DNA of 64,000 nucleotides from Candidatus Obscuribacterales bacterium (GTDB lineage: Bacteria; Cyanobacteriota; Vampirovibrionia; Obscuribacterales; Obscuribacteraceae). The DNA lies in NCBI GenBank assembly GCA_019752635.1, contig JAIELX010000029.1:1-64000 (forward strand). Reading direction: 5' to 3'. The position numbers were made by a program, and so were the translations under genes. The notes under the pieces were generated by a model that saw only the letters and a list, made by a program, of their open reading frames with translations, had not been told where the DNA came from and did no database searches. How positions within the stretch are numbered: position 1 is the stretch's first letter; every line of letters begins with the position of its first letter. This document shows, in pieces, positions 18,286-28,344 of this stretch.

Positions 18286-19416
18286 TCATGGTGGAGCTGA
18301 AAACTCCTTTCGGCAAATCCCCTCAATCCGGACCGCAAATTTATCAGTAAATGCTGACTGCTTTAATTTAGCCAAGTGACTTTGATCCGGCAAATCATTG
18401 TCTGTAAACCCGGAGATCTCCTCGATGTTAGAGATATGATGGCGTTCACTGAAGTTTATGAATTCCAGCCGCTTGGTGGTGTACCAGGGAAAATTCAAAA
18501 GCTTGATCGCAGCGGAGTGCCTCGGGGGTACATAAGTACAGAGACTGCCGCCATTCCGTTGCACGAGCGATACAAGATCCGGAAGAACACTGGTTTCAAG
18601 CTCTAGTGACGGCTTGTCTCTTATGGATTCCACCTCCCTAGTGACAACCTCCCGAACTCGAAACCCGGCATTGGCCAGGTTAGCCATACCCGGAATTTCA
18701 ACGTTATTCGCCGACGTCGATGCCTCCGCCACGGGGAAAGCTTTCCCCGGCAGCGCAAATGCAAATTTCCGAAACCGTTCAAAATAGCGAACGGCTTCAA
18801 AATTTGACGCAAAAGTGAGCATCAGTTTTTTATCAATAGGCAATTGAGAGAGCACCCTATCGTCCAGAGATTCCGGCGACAGCAGCCACATATCAACAAT
18901 GTCGCGTTGACTCAACAGCTTGCTGATCAACGGCGTCATACCGAGCCAATTCCCCTTCCAATCAATCACTGATGGACAATCATTGGCCGCTTGTACCACG
19001 ACCAGCACGTTTTTAAATGTTTTCCTCCTTGAAATCAGATAGCGAATTCCGAAATAGATTTCGCCCAAGTTAGAGCCTGCCATTGCTAGATTGAAAACAC
19101 TGACTGGACGTTCAAGCTTTTTTGACAGAATCTCGGCAAGGCGAGCATCATCGATCGCACAAACAGTTCGTGAATCACCAACAATACATACCGCATACGG
19201 TGCCGCTGCCAATCGGCTCTCAATCTGGCAGAAACCATGAACTTCGTACCAATCCCTGCCTATAATCCCTATTCTGCTAATACACTCCAGAAATATCGCC
19301 GGGACCAGCAGGAAAAGAAGCAGCTGTACAAGAAACTTTCGCATTAATCCCTTCATCAGCAAAGATGAAATGTTTTCACAAAGAACAGATTCTCTTGTAA
19401 TCTCGTCACTCGTCAT
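18286..19416 (-). CDS. SGNH-type (DltD/AlgX-like) membrane-anchored protein
   Basis: 376 residues with a single N-terminal membrane helix (about 25-48) and a long extracytoplasmic domain. SGNH-like features: block I CIVGDSRTV (GDSR in place of GDSL), a block II-like AMAGSNLGE, and a C-terminal DQSHLAK that can supply the Asp-x-x-His pair. It would act outside the membrane as the partner of the MBOAT protein, as DltD or AlgJ/AlgX do. Three starts are possible (19416, 19356, 19344); the last has AAGGGA just upstream and puts the membrane helix at the N-terminus, while the longest form is listed. It is convergent with the carrier-protein gene, 18 bp apart. Assignment to DltD specifically is inference. 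Confidence 0.7.
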   Translation of the reverse strand: MTSDEITRESVLCENISSLLMKGLMRKFLVQLLLFLLVPAIFLECISRIGIIGRDWYEVHGFCQIESRLAAAPYAVCIVGDSRTVCAIDDARLAEILSKKLERPVSVFNLAMAGSNLGEIYFGIRYLISRRKTFKNVLVVVQAANDCPSVIDWKGNWLGMTPLISKLLSQRDIVDMWLLSPESLDDRVLSQLPIDKKLMLTFASNFEAVRYFERFRKFAFALPGKAFPVAEASTSANNVEIPGMANLANAGFRVREVVTREVESIRDKPSLELETSVLPDLVSLVQRNGGSLCTYVPPRHSAAIKLLNFPWYTTKRLEFINFSERHHISNIEEISGFTDNDLPDQSHLAKLKQSAFTDKFAVRIEGICRKEFSAPP

Positions 19417-19587
19417 GACATTGTAGTTTGAGAAGTCACATCCCCGCCAAACTCAAGTATCGACATCAAGCACAACTGGTCAAATTTAATCTGGATGAAA
19501 GCTGTCCAGACCTGATACCTGTAGTTAGAGAGAAACTAGGAGCAAACGTGGTATATAGCCTGCGGTGCCGATGCTTAGGGAGGAGCG

Positions 19588-20169
19588 ATGTCACAATCCA
19601 GGGATGACTCGCAGCATCAGACTTTGCCGGCTCCACCGGTAAATGGAAACTGGGCTGAGTGGGCGGCGAACCTGACCGTCGCACAAAGGGAAAGCCTTCG
19701 CCAGTTTCTAACTTGCGACCAGGAAACCGGTTTCCTGAATCGCGAACAGTTCATGGACCTTTTGCGGAGGGAACTGCAGAGAGGCCGGCGGTACAAACGT
19801 ATTCTTTCGCTGGCAATAGTACGCGTGGACAATTATGAGACTGTCCTTGCCGATAAAGGTCCGGTAGGCGCCGCACAACTAATGAAACACGCCGCCACTT
19901 TGCTTCTCGGCCGCATTCGCGACGTTGACGCTGCAGGACGCTATTCTCCCAATGAACTCGTTGTTCTACTGCCGGAGACTGACGGCATGAACGGAGCGAT
20001 GGTTGCGTCGCGAATCTGCAACAGTATTACCGCCTCGCAATGGACTTATGAGGGCGAAACGGCACCGGTGCCGGTAAGCGTCGGCGTGGCGGCATTTCCG
20101 CGCGATGGCAAAGACTGGGCAGACTTGATCTTTTGGGCTCGTACCGATCTGGAACCACATCCCTGCTAA
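19588..20169 (+). CDS. Degenerate GGDEF-domain protein
   Basis: 193 residues with GGDEF-fold landmarks: DQETGFLNREQFMDLL (equivalent to D.LTGL.NR..F), LSLAIVRVDNYE (in place of the metal-binding DIDxFK), GRYSPNELVVLLPETD where the GGDEF motif should be (SPNEL at 120-124), and a closing VSVGVAAFPRDG. The signature motif and the first metal ligand are both lost, so diguanylate cyclase activity is unlikely; such domains can bind nucleotides or act as regulatory platforms. The final helix is short and the protein ends soon after WADLIFWAR, so the fold may be truncated at the C-terminus. No membrane segment. It stands alone between convergent genes. Confidence 0.82.
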   Translation: MSQSRDDSQHQTLPAPPVNGNWAEWAANLTVAQRESLRQFLTCDQETGFLNREQFMDLLRRELQRGRRYKRILSLAIVRVDNYETVLADKGPVGAAQLMKHAATLLLGRIRDVDAAGRYSPNELVVLLPETDGMNGAMVASRICNSITASQWTYEGETAPVPVSVGVAAFPRDGKDWADLIFWARTDLEPHPC

Positions 20170-20395
20170 CCGCTGGATAAGCTATCGTATTTACAAGTTA
20201 CGGTAGTCACGTCTCGGTGCCGGCTACTGGCCGGCGCTCAAGGGATCGCTGCAGAGAAAATTCAGTGGCGCGGAAGTCCTCTTCTCCAGTTTCGAAGCTT
20301 TCCCCCTGCTATCAGTGTCTACGACAACGGCGATTAACCTGCAGCAGATACCGGGAGCGCGGCTTTCCTGCCCGGGGGCTTTCGCAACTTCAACG

Positions 20396-21150
20396 TCAGA
20401 CGGTCGGTTTGAACGGTTGCGGCGGAGGCGGAGTTCGCCGCGCAAGGATCTCCAACATAGCAACACAGCCTGGCGCAGCCGAAGCACCGACAGCGCCCTC
20501 ATTCGCTTTGACACCAAAGCTTTGAACAGCCTGACGTACTCGCGGCAATAAATCGCCGAAGACTTTGTCAGGCGCACTAAAGATAACCCGCTCAAACCGA
20601 TCCGGTTCCCCGGTAGTAGTGGCTTCCACACTGTCGTTCCTGAATGAAACGGATTCATGCGCCTGGCGAAAATAACGCCTTTCTCAAAAGGATCGCGATA
20701 GGCCTGCAACACCGTAGTCATTTGATGCACCGGCCAGAGACGATAGTGCCGGGAAGGAAAGACAAACTGACAAGTTGTCGAACCAGATTGTGGTGTTTCC
20801 AAAACCTCCACGGCAAGTGCACCACTATCTAGTGCAATTACACCGGCGGCAGAAATTGCTTCCGGAACCGGGGATATAGGCGTGATCACACGATGCAGAA
20901 CGCGCAAATCAACAGGATTGCCTCTGTCGAGCAAACTCATAAAACGAGAAACCGTTTCTTCATCAAACGGACTATGAGGAATCAACTCCCAACTCAATTT
21001 TGCTTGCGGCTCGGAGTCCGCACGAAAACAAACCCGCTTTTCGCTTCCGTAAATCGCTCCAGGGTCCACTGTTATAGGCAACAGCACGAATTCATCGGGC
21101 AACATGATTTGCCAGTGATAATCCGAAACGTAAAGATGCGAATCACTCAT
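20396..21150 (-). pseudogene. Frameshifted paralogue of the 269-residue partner protein (module copy 2, short component)
   Basis: The minus strand from ATG 21150 encodes MSDSHLYVSDYHWQIMLPDE and continues in homology with the protein at 10556-11365 through about YRDPFEKGVIFAR. The homologous C-terminus (DRFERVIFSAPDKVFGDLL followed by PRVRQAVQSF) is in a different frame that ends at a stop at 20396 after a PPPPQPFKP tail. One frameshift near 20655-20680, beside short A/T runs, explains this. The unshifted frame instead runs on to 20224 through a basic, non-homologous sequence. The ATG lies 2 bp after the stop of the 691-residue gene, so the coupled arrangement of copy 1 is kept. A sequencing error at the short homopolymers is the alternative explanation. 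Confidence 0.75.
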
Positions 21151-21152
21151 TG

Positions 21153-23228
21153 TTATCTCAACTTCACAAACGTACCGGCACTGACCACGTAACGGTGCGA
21201 ACGCTCGCCGCCAAAGACAATAACCAGAGCATGACGACGCCCATCGCCCCGCGAAAGAGATAGCATATTGTTGAAGAGTACATCGCCATCGATAACAGCT
21301 CGATCGGATGATTCGGCCTGGGGGCGCAAAGACTGGCTGCATAGGTGAACCTGTACGCGGCGATTCTCTACAGTAATCGCTCTCACGTTCAAGAGCTGCG
21401 CACACGGCTCGCTATCATCGTTGCGCCCAAAGGGTGCAGCATTTGCATTCACGGAAACAAGCATGCTCCTTTGACCGGCGATGTTAAAAGCCGACACAAG
21501 GTCGCCCAAAGATTTCAATTCAACGACACTAGTTTCACCTCCGCCAAGACGAAACACAACATTGGTAACTTGCTCGAGCGACAGCGCTGAGGACAGCGGT
21601 GCATCGCCCCTGTCGGAACCCGCATCAACGCCCCATCCGCCGCGAGAATTGCTGTAAAGGCAATCCGGAAAGAAAGCGACGCGTAGCGCCACCGTTTGAA
21701 AGGCACGTCCGGCTGGATCGCGACCGCTGCAATCTCCGCTCAAGAGATTTTCAAAATCCATTGGAACGACAACACCGCCGGGCAACCGCAGTTGATTGCT
21801 CGCCAGGCATTCACCGATCAACGAGATATAACGAAGCGGATTGGTGCCTGCAAAAAGAGTTTGAATTGCGCAAGCAGCGCTCGTAGGCGCCAGACCAGCG
21901 AAAATTTCGTCAGGATAGGCGACATGATGCAATAAATTGCCGGCCACTAAGCCAATTCGCTCATCCCCGCCCGACAACGGAATCATGAGCAACCTGTTCA
22001 GCTGGTGCAAAATCCCGGTGACAAAATCCGCGTTGGACACAAAACGGCAATACATCTGCAGAAAGTCGCGAGGGTCGATAAACCGTCGATGAGTGCGCAT
22101 GAATGCTTGTACTTCCGCGGACACCGACAAGGTCTTCGACTGCTCGTGCAAGTGGATTTCGATAACTCTCGCGGCACCACTGGCGTCCAATTGCATAAAT
22201 TCCGAAGTGCCGTCGGGAAACATGGTAACAACGTCACCTTGAGGTGAGATGTAGGACTTCTCACCGGTGCGACGATTCCACATCACGGTACCGTCGGCCT
22301 CGTGATCCTCACGGCGGTGATTGAACCATTGGATGACACGATTACCGTTGTTGTCACTTCGACAAATGGACCCGGTTCGTTCGTCAAATTCCAAATTTTC
22401 AAACAGTGGCGCGGCGGGCTTGAACCCTGGCGTGTTCCACTGCGTATGAAGCACCTCTCGCTTTCTTCCGGCAGGATTGTTTCGGGGGCGCACCAACATC
22501 ACGTAATCGTTGTCCAAAGCGACATCCGCCACCACGTCGCTCCCCTGACGCATCTGTCCTTGCAGAAACTTACTCTGGTCGTTTCGGCTCAACTCTGAGG
22601 TTAAGCCGCTCTGCAACTGGACATTTAGCGATTTCAGAGCGCGCTCGGATAGAAAAGTCCATTCGCTCTCTTGCTTGGCCGAACTGACGCCACGAACAAC
22701 GACACGTTTCGTGTTTTCGGAGGACAAAACGCCATATTCAGCAACAGTACTTGCGTCACCCGACTCCGTGTACACGCCGGAAGAAGCAAGTTGCAGCTGA
22801 TCATCGTACTCGCAGCGTTTTACGAGGCCGTCACTGGTAATCGATTCGGTAAACGCAAGCTTGCCTTCGCAACAAACAACGGCAGTGACCGCACCATCGC
22901 TTTCGTTCTTGTATATGGTAACGAGATCATATCGATAGTCCAGCACGACAATGTCGCCCGTTATCGGATCGATAAAACTATCGCGATAAACGATACCATC
23001 CTCGTCTCGCTCAAACTGATGGTAGTTGACGCCGTCAAAGCGAAACTCGTGAATCACCTTGTCGCCCTCGCCTAGCAGGCGAACAACGTCGGCAGGTCCG
23101 GGTCTGCGACGGTGCAGCTCAAGCTTACGCCCGTGAACATCGGTTACTAGCCGCGTTCCAGCTTCAACGCCGTAGAACTGGTGGATGTAGGGTTCGGACC
23201 TGCCGTCGCGCATCGCGAGGTCAGGCAC
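21153..23228 (-). CDS. Unknown protein, paralogue of the 1149-residue protein (module copy 2, long component)
   Basis: 691 residues of unknown function corresponding to the globular part of the 1149-residue protein at 7110-10559 but without its disordered N-terminal 430 residues. Shared blocks include EGDKVIHEFRFDG-type strand repeats, LHHVAYPDEIFAGLAPTSAA, GRAFQTVALRVAFFPD and a C-terminal FGGERSHRYVVSAG (FGGHHATRYKIEAG in copy 1). The start is a GTG (23228) that overlaps the clpB stop by one base (TAGTG); an ATG six codons in is an alternative. No signal peptide. Its position directly behind clpB with overlapping codons means it is probably translated from the clpB transcript, a hint that it may be stress-related, though this is inference. 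Confidence 0.82.
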   Translation of the reverse strand: MPDLAMRDGRSEPYIHQFYGVEAGTRLVTDVHGRKLELHRRRPGPADVVRLLGEGDKVIHEFRFDGVNYHQFERDEDGIVYRDSFIDPITGDIVVLDYRYDLVTIYKNESDGAVTAVVCCEGKLAFTESITSDGLVKRCEYDDQLQLASSGVYTESGDASTVAEYGVLSSENTKRVVVRGVSSAKQESEWTFLSERALKSLNVQLQSGLTSELSRNDQSKFLQGQMRQGSDVVADVALDNDYVMLVRPRNNPAGRKREVLHTQWNTPGFKPAAPLFENLEFDERTGSICRSDNNGNRVIQWFNHRREDHEADGTVMWNRRTGEKSYISPQGDVVTMFPDGTSEFMQLDASGAARVIEIHLHEQSKTLSVSAEVQAFMRTHRRFIDPRDFLQMYCRFVSNADFVTGILHQLNRLLMIPLSGGDERIGLVAGNLLHHVAYPDEIFAGLAPTSAACAIQTLFAGTNPLRYISLIGECLASNQLRLPGGVVVPMDFENLLSGDCSGRDPAGRAFQTVALRVAFFPDCLYSNSRGGWGVDAGSDRGDAPLSSALSLEQVTNVVFRLGGGETSVVELKSLGDLVSAFNIAGQRSMLVSVNANAAPFGRNDDSEPCAQLLNVRAITVENRRVQVHLCSQSLRPQAESSDRAVIDGDVLFNNMLSLSRGDGRRHALVIVFGGERSHRYVVSAGTFVKLR

Positions 23229-25870
23229 TACAAAGCGGCAGCCGGCGTAAGGTCGGCGACCTTCGTGAACACAAGTTCGTCGTTTTTCTCCGTAATTTGC
23301 AGTTGGCTTCCGTCCGAGAACATGCCCTCAAGCAATTTGAGCGATAGTTCGTTTTCGATACACCTCTGAATTACCCGCTTGAGCGGCCTTGCACCGTACA
23401 TCGGGTCGTACCCTTGACGCGCCAGCCAATCGAGAGCCTCTTTGGTCGGCTCCAGGACGATCTTGCGATCCAAAAGCCGCTTGTTGAGAATCTTGAATTG
23501 CAGCACGACGATTTCTCTGATTTGCTCTTCGGTGAGAGCGTGGAAAACCACGGTCTCATCGATTCGGTTGAGAAACTCAGGGCGAAAATGCTTTCTTAAA
23601 GCATCAAGCACCTGATCTTTCATTCCATTGTAAGCATTATCTCCATCGTTCGCGGCATTGAGCTGGTAGTCCAGAATGTGCTGGCTACCGATATTCGAAG
23701 TCATAATGATGACGGTATTCTTGAAGTTGACATGCCGTCCTTTCGAATCGGTGAGGTGTCCTTCATCGAGCACTTGCAGAAGAATGTTGAAAACGTCTCC
23801 GTGCGCCTTCTCGATCTCGTCAAAGAGCACGCACGTATAGGCCCGCCGCCGCACGGCTTCTGTCAGTTGCCCGCCTTCGTCGTACCCTACGTATCCAGGT
23901 GGTGCGCCGATTAGTCGAGCAACAGTATGCCGTTCCTGGTATTCAGACATGTCGATGCGAACCATCGCCTTTTCGTCGTCGAACAAGAACTCCGCGAGAG
24001 CCTTAGCAAGTTCGGTTTTACCAACGCCGGTCGGACCAAGGAACAAGAAGCTGCCTATCGGCCGATTAGGATCTTTAAACCCAGCGCGCGCACGCCGCAC
24101 CGCATTTGACACAACTTCGATTGCTTCTTCCTGTCCGATGACCCTCTTGTGCAAGTGATCTTCCAACCGCAGCAACTTTTGAACTTCGCCCTCCAGCAGC
24201 TTTGTCACCGGAATACTTGTCCATTTAGAGACAATGTCCGCAATATCCTCATCTGAAATTTCTTGCGAAAGCAGCTTAGGACCTTTCTTTTGATTGAAGA
24301 TTTCTTCTTGCTGCGCAATTCTCTTCTCAATCTCAAGCAAAGTGCCATACTTAAGTTCAGCCGCCCGGGCCAGATCCGTATTGCGTTCAGCCTGTTCAAT
24401 CTGGACGTGCACAGCCTCTCGTTCGGCCTTAAACTGCTGAAGCTGGTGCAATGCATCCTTTTCTGATTGCCACTGCGAACGCAAGACGTCTGCGTCGGCC
24501 TGCAGATCGGCAATTTCCTTTTCTATCTTTTCGAGCCGTTCTCTTGAAGCAGGATCGCGCTCTCTTTTGAGAGCTTCCCGCTCGATTTCCAATTGAATCT
24601 TCCTGCGTTCAATTTCATCGAGTTCCGCTGGCATTGAGTCAATTTCGATACGCATTTTCGCGGCCGACTCATCGATAAGATCAATCGCTTTGTCAGGCAA
24701 CGAACGATCGGTGATGTATCGATGGGAGAGAACGGCAGCCGCAACCAGAGCGGAATCAGTGATGCGCACGCCGTGGTGGACTTCATAGCGTTCCTTCAAT
24801 CCGCGCAAGATCGAAATCGTATCCTCTACTGACGGTTCGTCGACGAACACTTGCTGGAACCTTCGCTCCAGCGCCGGATCTTTTTCAACGTATTTACGAT
24901 ACTCATCCAATGTGGTGGCGCCGATGCAGTGCAGTTCACCTCTGGCCAACGGTGGTTTCAACAAGTTTCCCGCATCCATCGACCCTTCACCGGACGAACC
25001 GGCGCCGACTACGGTGTGCAGCTCATCAATAAATAGGATGATTTTGCCTTCGGAATCGATCACCTCTTTGAGGACAGCCTTGAGCCTTTCCTCAAACTCA
25101 CCGCGATACTTCGCACCGGCTATGAGCGCGCCCATGTCCAGCGAGACCAACTTCTTGCCTTTTAGTCCTTCGGGAACATCCTTCTTGGTAATACGCTGAG
25201 CAAGACCTTCAACAATAGCCGTCTTACCAACGCCGGGTTCACCCACCAATACAGGATTGTTCTTCGTCCGACGTGAAAGAACCTGCATCACCCGGCGAAT
25301 TTCATCATCACGTCCGATAACAGGGTCAAGTTTTCCTGCAGCAGCAGCCGCGGTCAAATCCCTGCCGTATCTTTCCAGAGCCTGGTAAGTTTGTTCGGGA
25401 TTCTGACTGGTGACGCCCTGTTTGCCGCGTACCTTGGTCAAAACCTGCAAGAGACGGTCGCGCGTGACGCCGTGCTGCTTCAGTATCGTGCCGGATTGCG
25501 ATCGCTGCGGATCGCATAGCACCAACATCAGATGCTCAACGCTGACATATTGGTCCTTGAGCCGCTCGGCTTCCTTCGCAGCATCCTCGAGCATGCCTAT
25601 GAGCTTCGACGACACGTGTATCTCGTCCTTCTTGATGCTGACGGCGGAAGCCTTCGGTTGACTATTGAGGTAGCGGGTGACTTCCTCGATTACCGGTTCG
25701 CGTTTCACGTCCAGTGCCGACAGAATCTTGGTTCCCAGTCCTTCTTCTTGCGTCATCACTGACAACAGCAAGTGCTCAGGCTGAACTTGAGCATGCTGAA
25801 ACCGCGACAACAGCTCCTGACAGCCGGTTATAGCCTCTTGAGCCTTATGGGTGAATCTCTCTAGGTTCAT
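23228..25870 (-). CDS. clpB: ATP-dependent protein disaggregase ClpB
   Basis: 880-residue Hsp100 chaperone that, with DnaK/DnaJ/GrpE, extracts polypeptides from aggregates. Domains in order: N-domain (1 to about 145), AAA-1 with Walker [10 protein letters not shown] (210-218) and Walker B ILFIDELH, the coiled-coil middle domain (about 400-530, rich in [17 protein letters not shown] heptads) that defines ClpB rather than ClpA/C, and AAA-2 with Walker [10 protein letters not shown] and Walker [12 protein letters not shown]. Length is typical. A divergent J-domain gene lies upstream, which fits a chaperone neighbourhood. A TATAAT is present on the minus strand at 971-966 of the 25.9 kb region (25971-25966), but without a clear -35. 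The next gene overlaps its stop. Confidence 0.98.
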   Translation of the reverse strand: MNLERFTHKAQEAITGCQELLSRFQHAQVQPEHLLLSVMTQEEGLGTKILSALDVKREPVIEEVTRYLNSQPKASAVSIKKDEIHVSSKLIGMLEDAAKEAERLKDQYVSVEHLMLVLCDPQRSQSGTILKQHGVTRDRLLQVLTKVRGKQGVTSQNPEQTYQALERYGRDLTAAAAAGKLDPVIGRDDEIRRVMQVLSRRTKNNPVLVGEPGVGKTAIVEGLAQRITKKDVPEGLKGKKLVSLDMGALIAGAKYRGEFEERLKAVLKEVIDSEGKIILFIDELHTVVGAGSSGEGSMDAGNLLKPPLARGELHCIGATTLDEYRKYVEKDPALERRFQQVFVDEPSVEDTISILRGLKERYEVHHGVRITDSALVAAAVLSHRYITDRSLPDKAIDLIDESAAKMRIEIDSMPAELDEIERRKIQLEIEREALKRERDPASRERLEKIEKEIADLQADADVLRSQWQSEKDALHQLQQFKAEREAVHVQIEQAERNTDLARAAELKYGTLLEIEKRIAQQEEIFNQKKGPKLLSQEISDEDIADIVSKWTSIPVTKLLEGEVQKLLRLEDHLHKRVIGQEEAIEVVSNAVRRARAGFKDPNRPIGSFLFLGPTGVGKTELAKALAEFLFDDEKAMVRIDMSEYQERHTVARLIGAPPGYVGYDEGGQLTEAVRRRAYTCVLFDEIEKAHGDVFNILLQVLDEGHLTDSKGRHVNFKNTVIIMTSNIGSQHILDYQLNAANDGDNAYNGMKDQVLDALRKHFRPEFLNRIDETVVFHALTEEQIREIVVLQFKILNKRLLDRKIVLEPTKEALDWLARQGYDPMYGARPLKRVIQRCIENELSLKLLEGMFSDGSQLQITEKNDELVFTKVADLTPAAAL

Positions 25871-26184
25871 ATAGTATGCTCGTCTGTCATGCTGTGCGCC
25901 CCGCCTCAGTGCTAGACAAGGGTTCCCGACAGATGCTCCTCCTGAATATGATTATGTGGGTGCTGATTATAGTCGATTCATATTTTCTGTTTTTATTTAT
26001 CTGGCTAACCGCGCAAAGAACACTACAAACCCGCAGTGCTAGAGCGTGATTAGCGCCGGATCCGTGGAATATGATTGATGAGTGGCCCCTTCTCAAGTCG
26101 GGTGTCCCTTCCAGACAGAGTTCACCAGTTGTCTGCCTTCTCTGCTCGCCGCCCTCCCCCATTAGACCATCGGAATCAGCCCAA
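25871..26184. promoter_or_regulatory. Divergent clpB / J-protein promoter region
   Basis: About 314 bp between the clpB start and the J-domain gene start. It contains a minus-strand TATAAT (25971-25966) oriented toward clpB, and two direct copies of CAGTGCTAGA (25907-25916 and 26034-26043). The core AGTGCTA matches 7 of 9 bases of the right half of a CIRCE operator (GAGTGCTAA), but no facing left half-site is visible, so HrcA control is only a suggestion. Open frames here show no recognisable protein. Confidence 0.35.
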
Positions 26185-26844
26185 ATGATAGACCAGGAAT
26201 ATCAAGAAGACCTTTATGCCGCGCTTGGCGTCGAAGAGACCGCTCCGTCGGATGAAATCCGTAAGGCGTATTTAAAGCTCGCCAAGAAGTTACACCCGGA
26301 CCGCTTTCCTAACGATCCTGAAAAACGAGCTGAGGCTCAAAAGGAATTTTCAAAAGTAGCTCGCGCACACGACATTCTCAACGATGCTCGCCAACGCGAA
26401 GAGTACGACTGCCTTCGCGGACTGAAAAAGGCTCGAGAGGGTACAGGCGACCTGCCAAAGCCCGATCCCGAAGCGCAAGGTCAGGCAACCTATGATCGCG
26501 ACACCTGGGCGAGAAAACATTTCGAACGTGCCAACGACTGTCTCAAGCGCAAGAAATTCCCGGATGCCGAGACCGCGATTAAAGAAGCCATGCGCCTAAA
26601 GCCGGACAACGCCGACTTTCTTTCGTGCTTGGCGGAGATTCAGTTGCAACGGGGCTGGAAAACACTAGCTCTGACCTCGGTCAACCAGGCATTGAAGATT
26701 GACCCGAAGCACTATCACGCCAAAGACGTTGAATTGCGCCTTAAGGCACAGACAACGACAAAGGCATCCGACGGAAAGGCTAACAACGCATCCGGAAAGA
26801 AGAGCTTTATGGACCAGCTGAAAGACATGCTGAACAAGAAATAG
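26185..26844 (+). CDS. J-domain protein with C-terminal TPR-like region
   Basis: 219 residues. The J domain (about 5-75) has DLYAALGVEETAPSDEIRKA, the invariant HPD in KKLHPDRFPND, and a DILNDARQREEYD helix, so it can stimulate a DnaK ATPase. The second half (about 115-195) contains helical-repeat sequence resembling TPRs (HFERANDCLKRKKFPDAETA, LSCLAEIQLQRGWKTLALT). The last 20 residues are a basic linker ending MLNKK. I start it at ATG 26185 because the J domain begins there; an upstream in-frame ATG (26071) would add 38 residues lacking family features. It is not canonical DnaJ, since the Gly/Phe and zinc regions are missing. It is divergent from clpB. Confidence 0.88.
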   Translation: MIDQEYQEDLYAALGVEETAPSDEIRKAYLKLAKKLHPDRFPNDPEKRAEAQKEFSKVARAHDILNDARQREEYDCLRGLKKAREGTGDLPKPDPEAQGQATYDRDTWARKHFERANDCLKRKKFPDAETAIKEAMRLKPDNADFLSCLAEIQLQRGWKTLALTSVNQALKIDPKHYHAKDVELRLKAQTTTKASDGKANNASGKKSFMDQLKDMLNKK

Positions 26845-26874
26845 AAACTAGAACGCATAACTCAGTTTTTACGC

Positions 26875-26914
26875 GGAGGTACCGGATATAACGGCACCTC
26901 TGCTTTCATTTTTG
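26875..26914 (+). terminator. Probable intrinsic terminator of the J-protein gene
   Basis: Inverted repeat GAGGT.CCG with CGG.ACCTC (26876-26884 with 26892-26900, one A-C mismatch) enclosing a 7-nt loop, followed by a T-rich stretch (TTTCATTTTT). It sits about 30 bp after the stop codon. Confidence 0.6.
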
Positions 26915-27052
26915 AAAGATGACATCAGCCCCCTTCTTGGCAACAACACATTTGCAACCTTCCCTTGTAAAGCACAAGGACTCTCAGTTACCCTAGGGAA
27001 CCGTGCGCAATGATCGTCGTCAGCAGGTGAACCGAGTCACCACAGAGGCCCG

Positions 27053-28288
27053 ATGCACTTTTCAAATTCTCGAACAGCTTCAACGCTACTGACAGCCCTC
27101 CTTATATTGAGTTCTATTTGCACCGAGTCTATTGCGCAAACCACATCAAGTAGTAGCGAAACCGCAGAGACAACAAACGAAGTTTCGACTCAACCGGGCA
27201 ATGGCAGTGTTGACGTCTCCACCTCGGGCTCAGCGCCCCAAGAAACACCACCAGACGCCGCAGCGAAGCCTCAGAAAATTGCAGTCGCCTCAGAGCGCAA
27301 GCTAAAGCTGAAAGGGGGAGTAACGGAGACCTTATCTCCGTTCAAAGCGGACGGCAGCGTCGAAACTATAAAGCAAGGCAAAGCGCTGAGCATAACGCTT
27401 TCCACCAATTTGAATTCAGAACTGGCTCAAGAAGGCGATGACATCTACGCCATGGTTTCCACCGACGTTAAAGACGGCAAGAAGGTCTTGCTGCCAGGAC
27501 AATGGAAAGTTCACGGGAAGGTCACTAAGGTTGAGAAGCGGCGCCGCGGCGGTCTGGACGGCTACGTTGAAATCAAATTCGACCAGCTGATTTCACCGGA
27601 CGGAAAACTTTCACAGCCATTCGAGGCGACGGTTTCCACTAAGGACAGCGCCCCGAAAGCAATTGCTAAGCACCTCGTAAAAGACACCGGCTACGTCAGC
27701 GTCGGTGCCGTCGGCGGTGCCTTGATGTCGGTTCAACTAACCGGTATTCCGCTGGCCGTGGCCACCAATGGATACTCCGTTGCTATAGGTGCCGCTGCAG
27801 GAGCCACTCTTGGTGCTGTTGCCGCAGGTACGCGCAAAGGGAAGATCATGTCCATCCTCCCCGGAGATGAGCTCAAACTCACAATGAGCAAGCCAGTCGT
27901 CTTGCCGGCATTCAACCCGGAAGCCCTGCCTTCCGCGGCTCCACCGGAAGTTACAGAAGGCGTGGAACTCTTTATCAACAATTGCAAGAAATTACCAGAC
28001 CCCTATGGTGACAAGCACTCGTGTTTGCTTAGAGTAAATTTTAAGTTCAGTAACAAGACTGAAAAGCGTTACGACTTCAGCGATTTGACAGTCATATCCA
28101 ATCGCAACCAGAACTATCTACCATTCACATCAATGGCGGATATCAAAGAGACATCCAAAAGCGTTGCGCCTCATTCCGTCATGGAAGGCACCATTACTTT
28201 CCACGTAGGAAGCCCGAAATACAAGTATTCGCTGGCACTCATGGACAAAGCCAAGAGCAAAGTTCTTTCGCGTATTCCCCTAAATTAA
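27053..28288 (+). CDS. Exported protein of unknown function with glycine-zipper segment
   Basis: 411 residues. A signal peptide is evident (hydrophobic LLTALLILSSI, cleavage near SIAQ about residue 29), then a low-complexity S/T/E/P-rich linker to about residue 80. The globular part contains a strand-rich segment (ITLSTNLNSELAQEGDDIYA), a Gly/Ala-rich hydrophobic stretch of about 45 residues (VGAVGGALMSVQL, IGAAAGATLGAVAAGT) resembling glycine-zipper membrane segments, and a C-terminal beta-rich domain with LLRVNFKFSNKTEKRYDFSD. It may be anchored in or assemble at the outer envelope. No family is recognised with confidence. It stands alone, with the diguanylate cyclase gene starting 56 bp later in the same direction. 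Confidence 0.75.
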   Translation: MHFSNSRTASTLLTALLILSSICTESIAQTTSSSSETAETTNEVSTQPGNGSVDVSTSGSAPQETPPDAAAKPQKIAVASERKLKLKGGVTETLSPFKADGSVETIKQGKALSITLSTNLNSELAQEGDDIYAMVSTDVKDGKKVLLPGQWKVHGKVTKVEKRRRGGLDGYVEIKFDQLISPDGKLSQPFEATVSTKDSAPKAIAKHLVKDTGYVSVGAVGGALMSVQLTGIPLAVATNGYSVAIGAAAGATLGAVAAGTRKGKIMSILPGDELKLTMSKPVVLPAFNPEALPSAAPPEVTEGVELFINNCKKLPDPYGDKHSCLLRVNFKFSNKTEKRYDFSDLTVISNRNQNYLPFTSMADIKETSKSVAPHSVMEGTITFHVGSPKYKYSLALMDKAKSKVLSRIPLN

Positions 28289-28344
28289 GTTTGCGTGTTT
28301 CTCCCCCTTGATTGCTAGCAATTAATCCTAATTGGAGCTAATAT

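Noticed and set aside
20224..20395. Extension of the copy-2 partner frame to a stop at 20224.
   Set aside because: The sequence after the frameshift is basic and non-homologous, while the homologous C-terminus lies in another frame ending at 20396.
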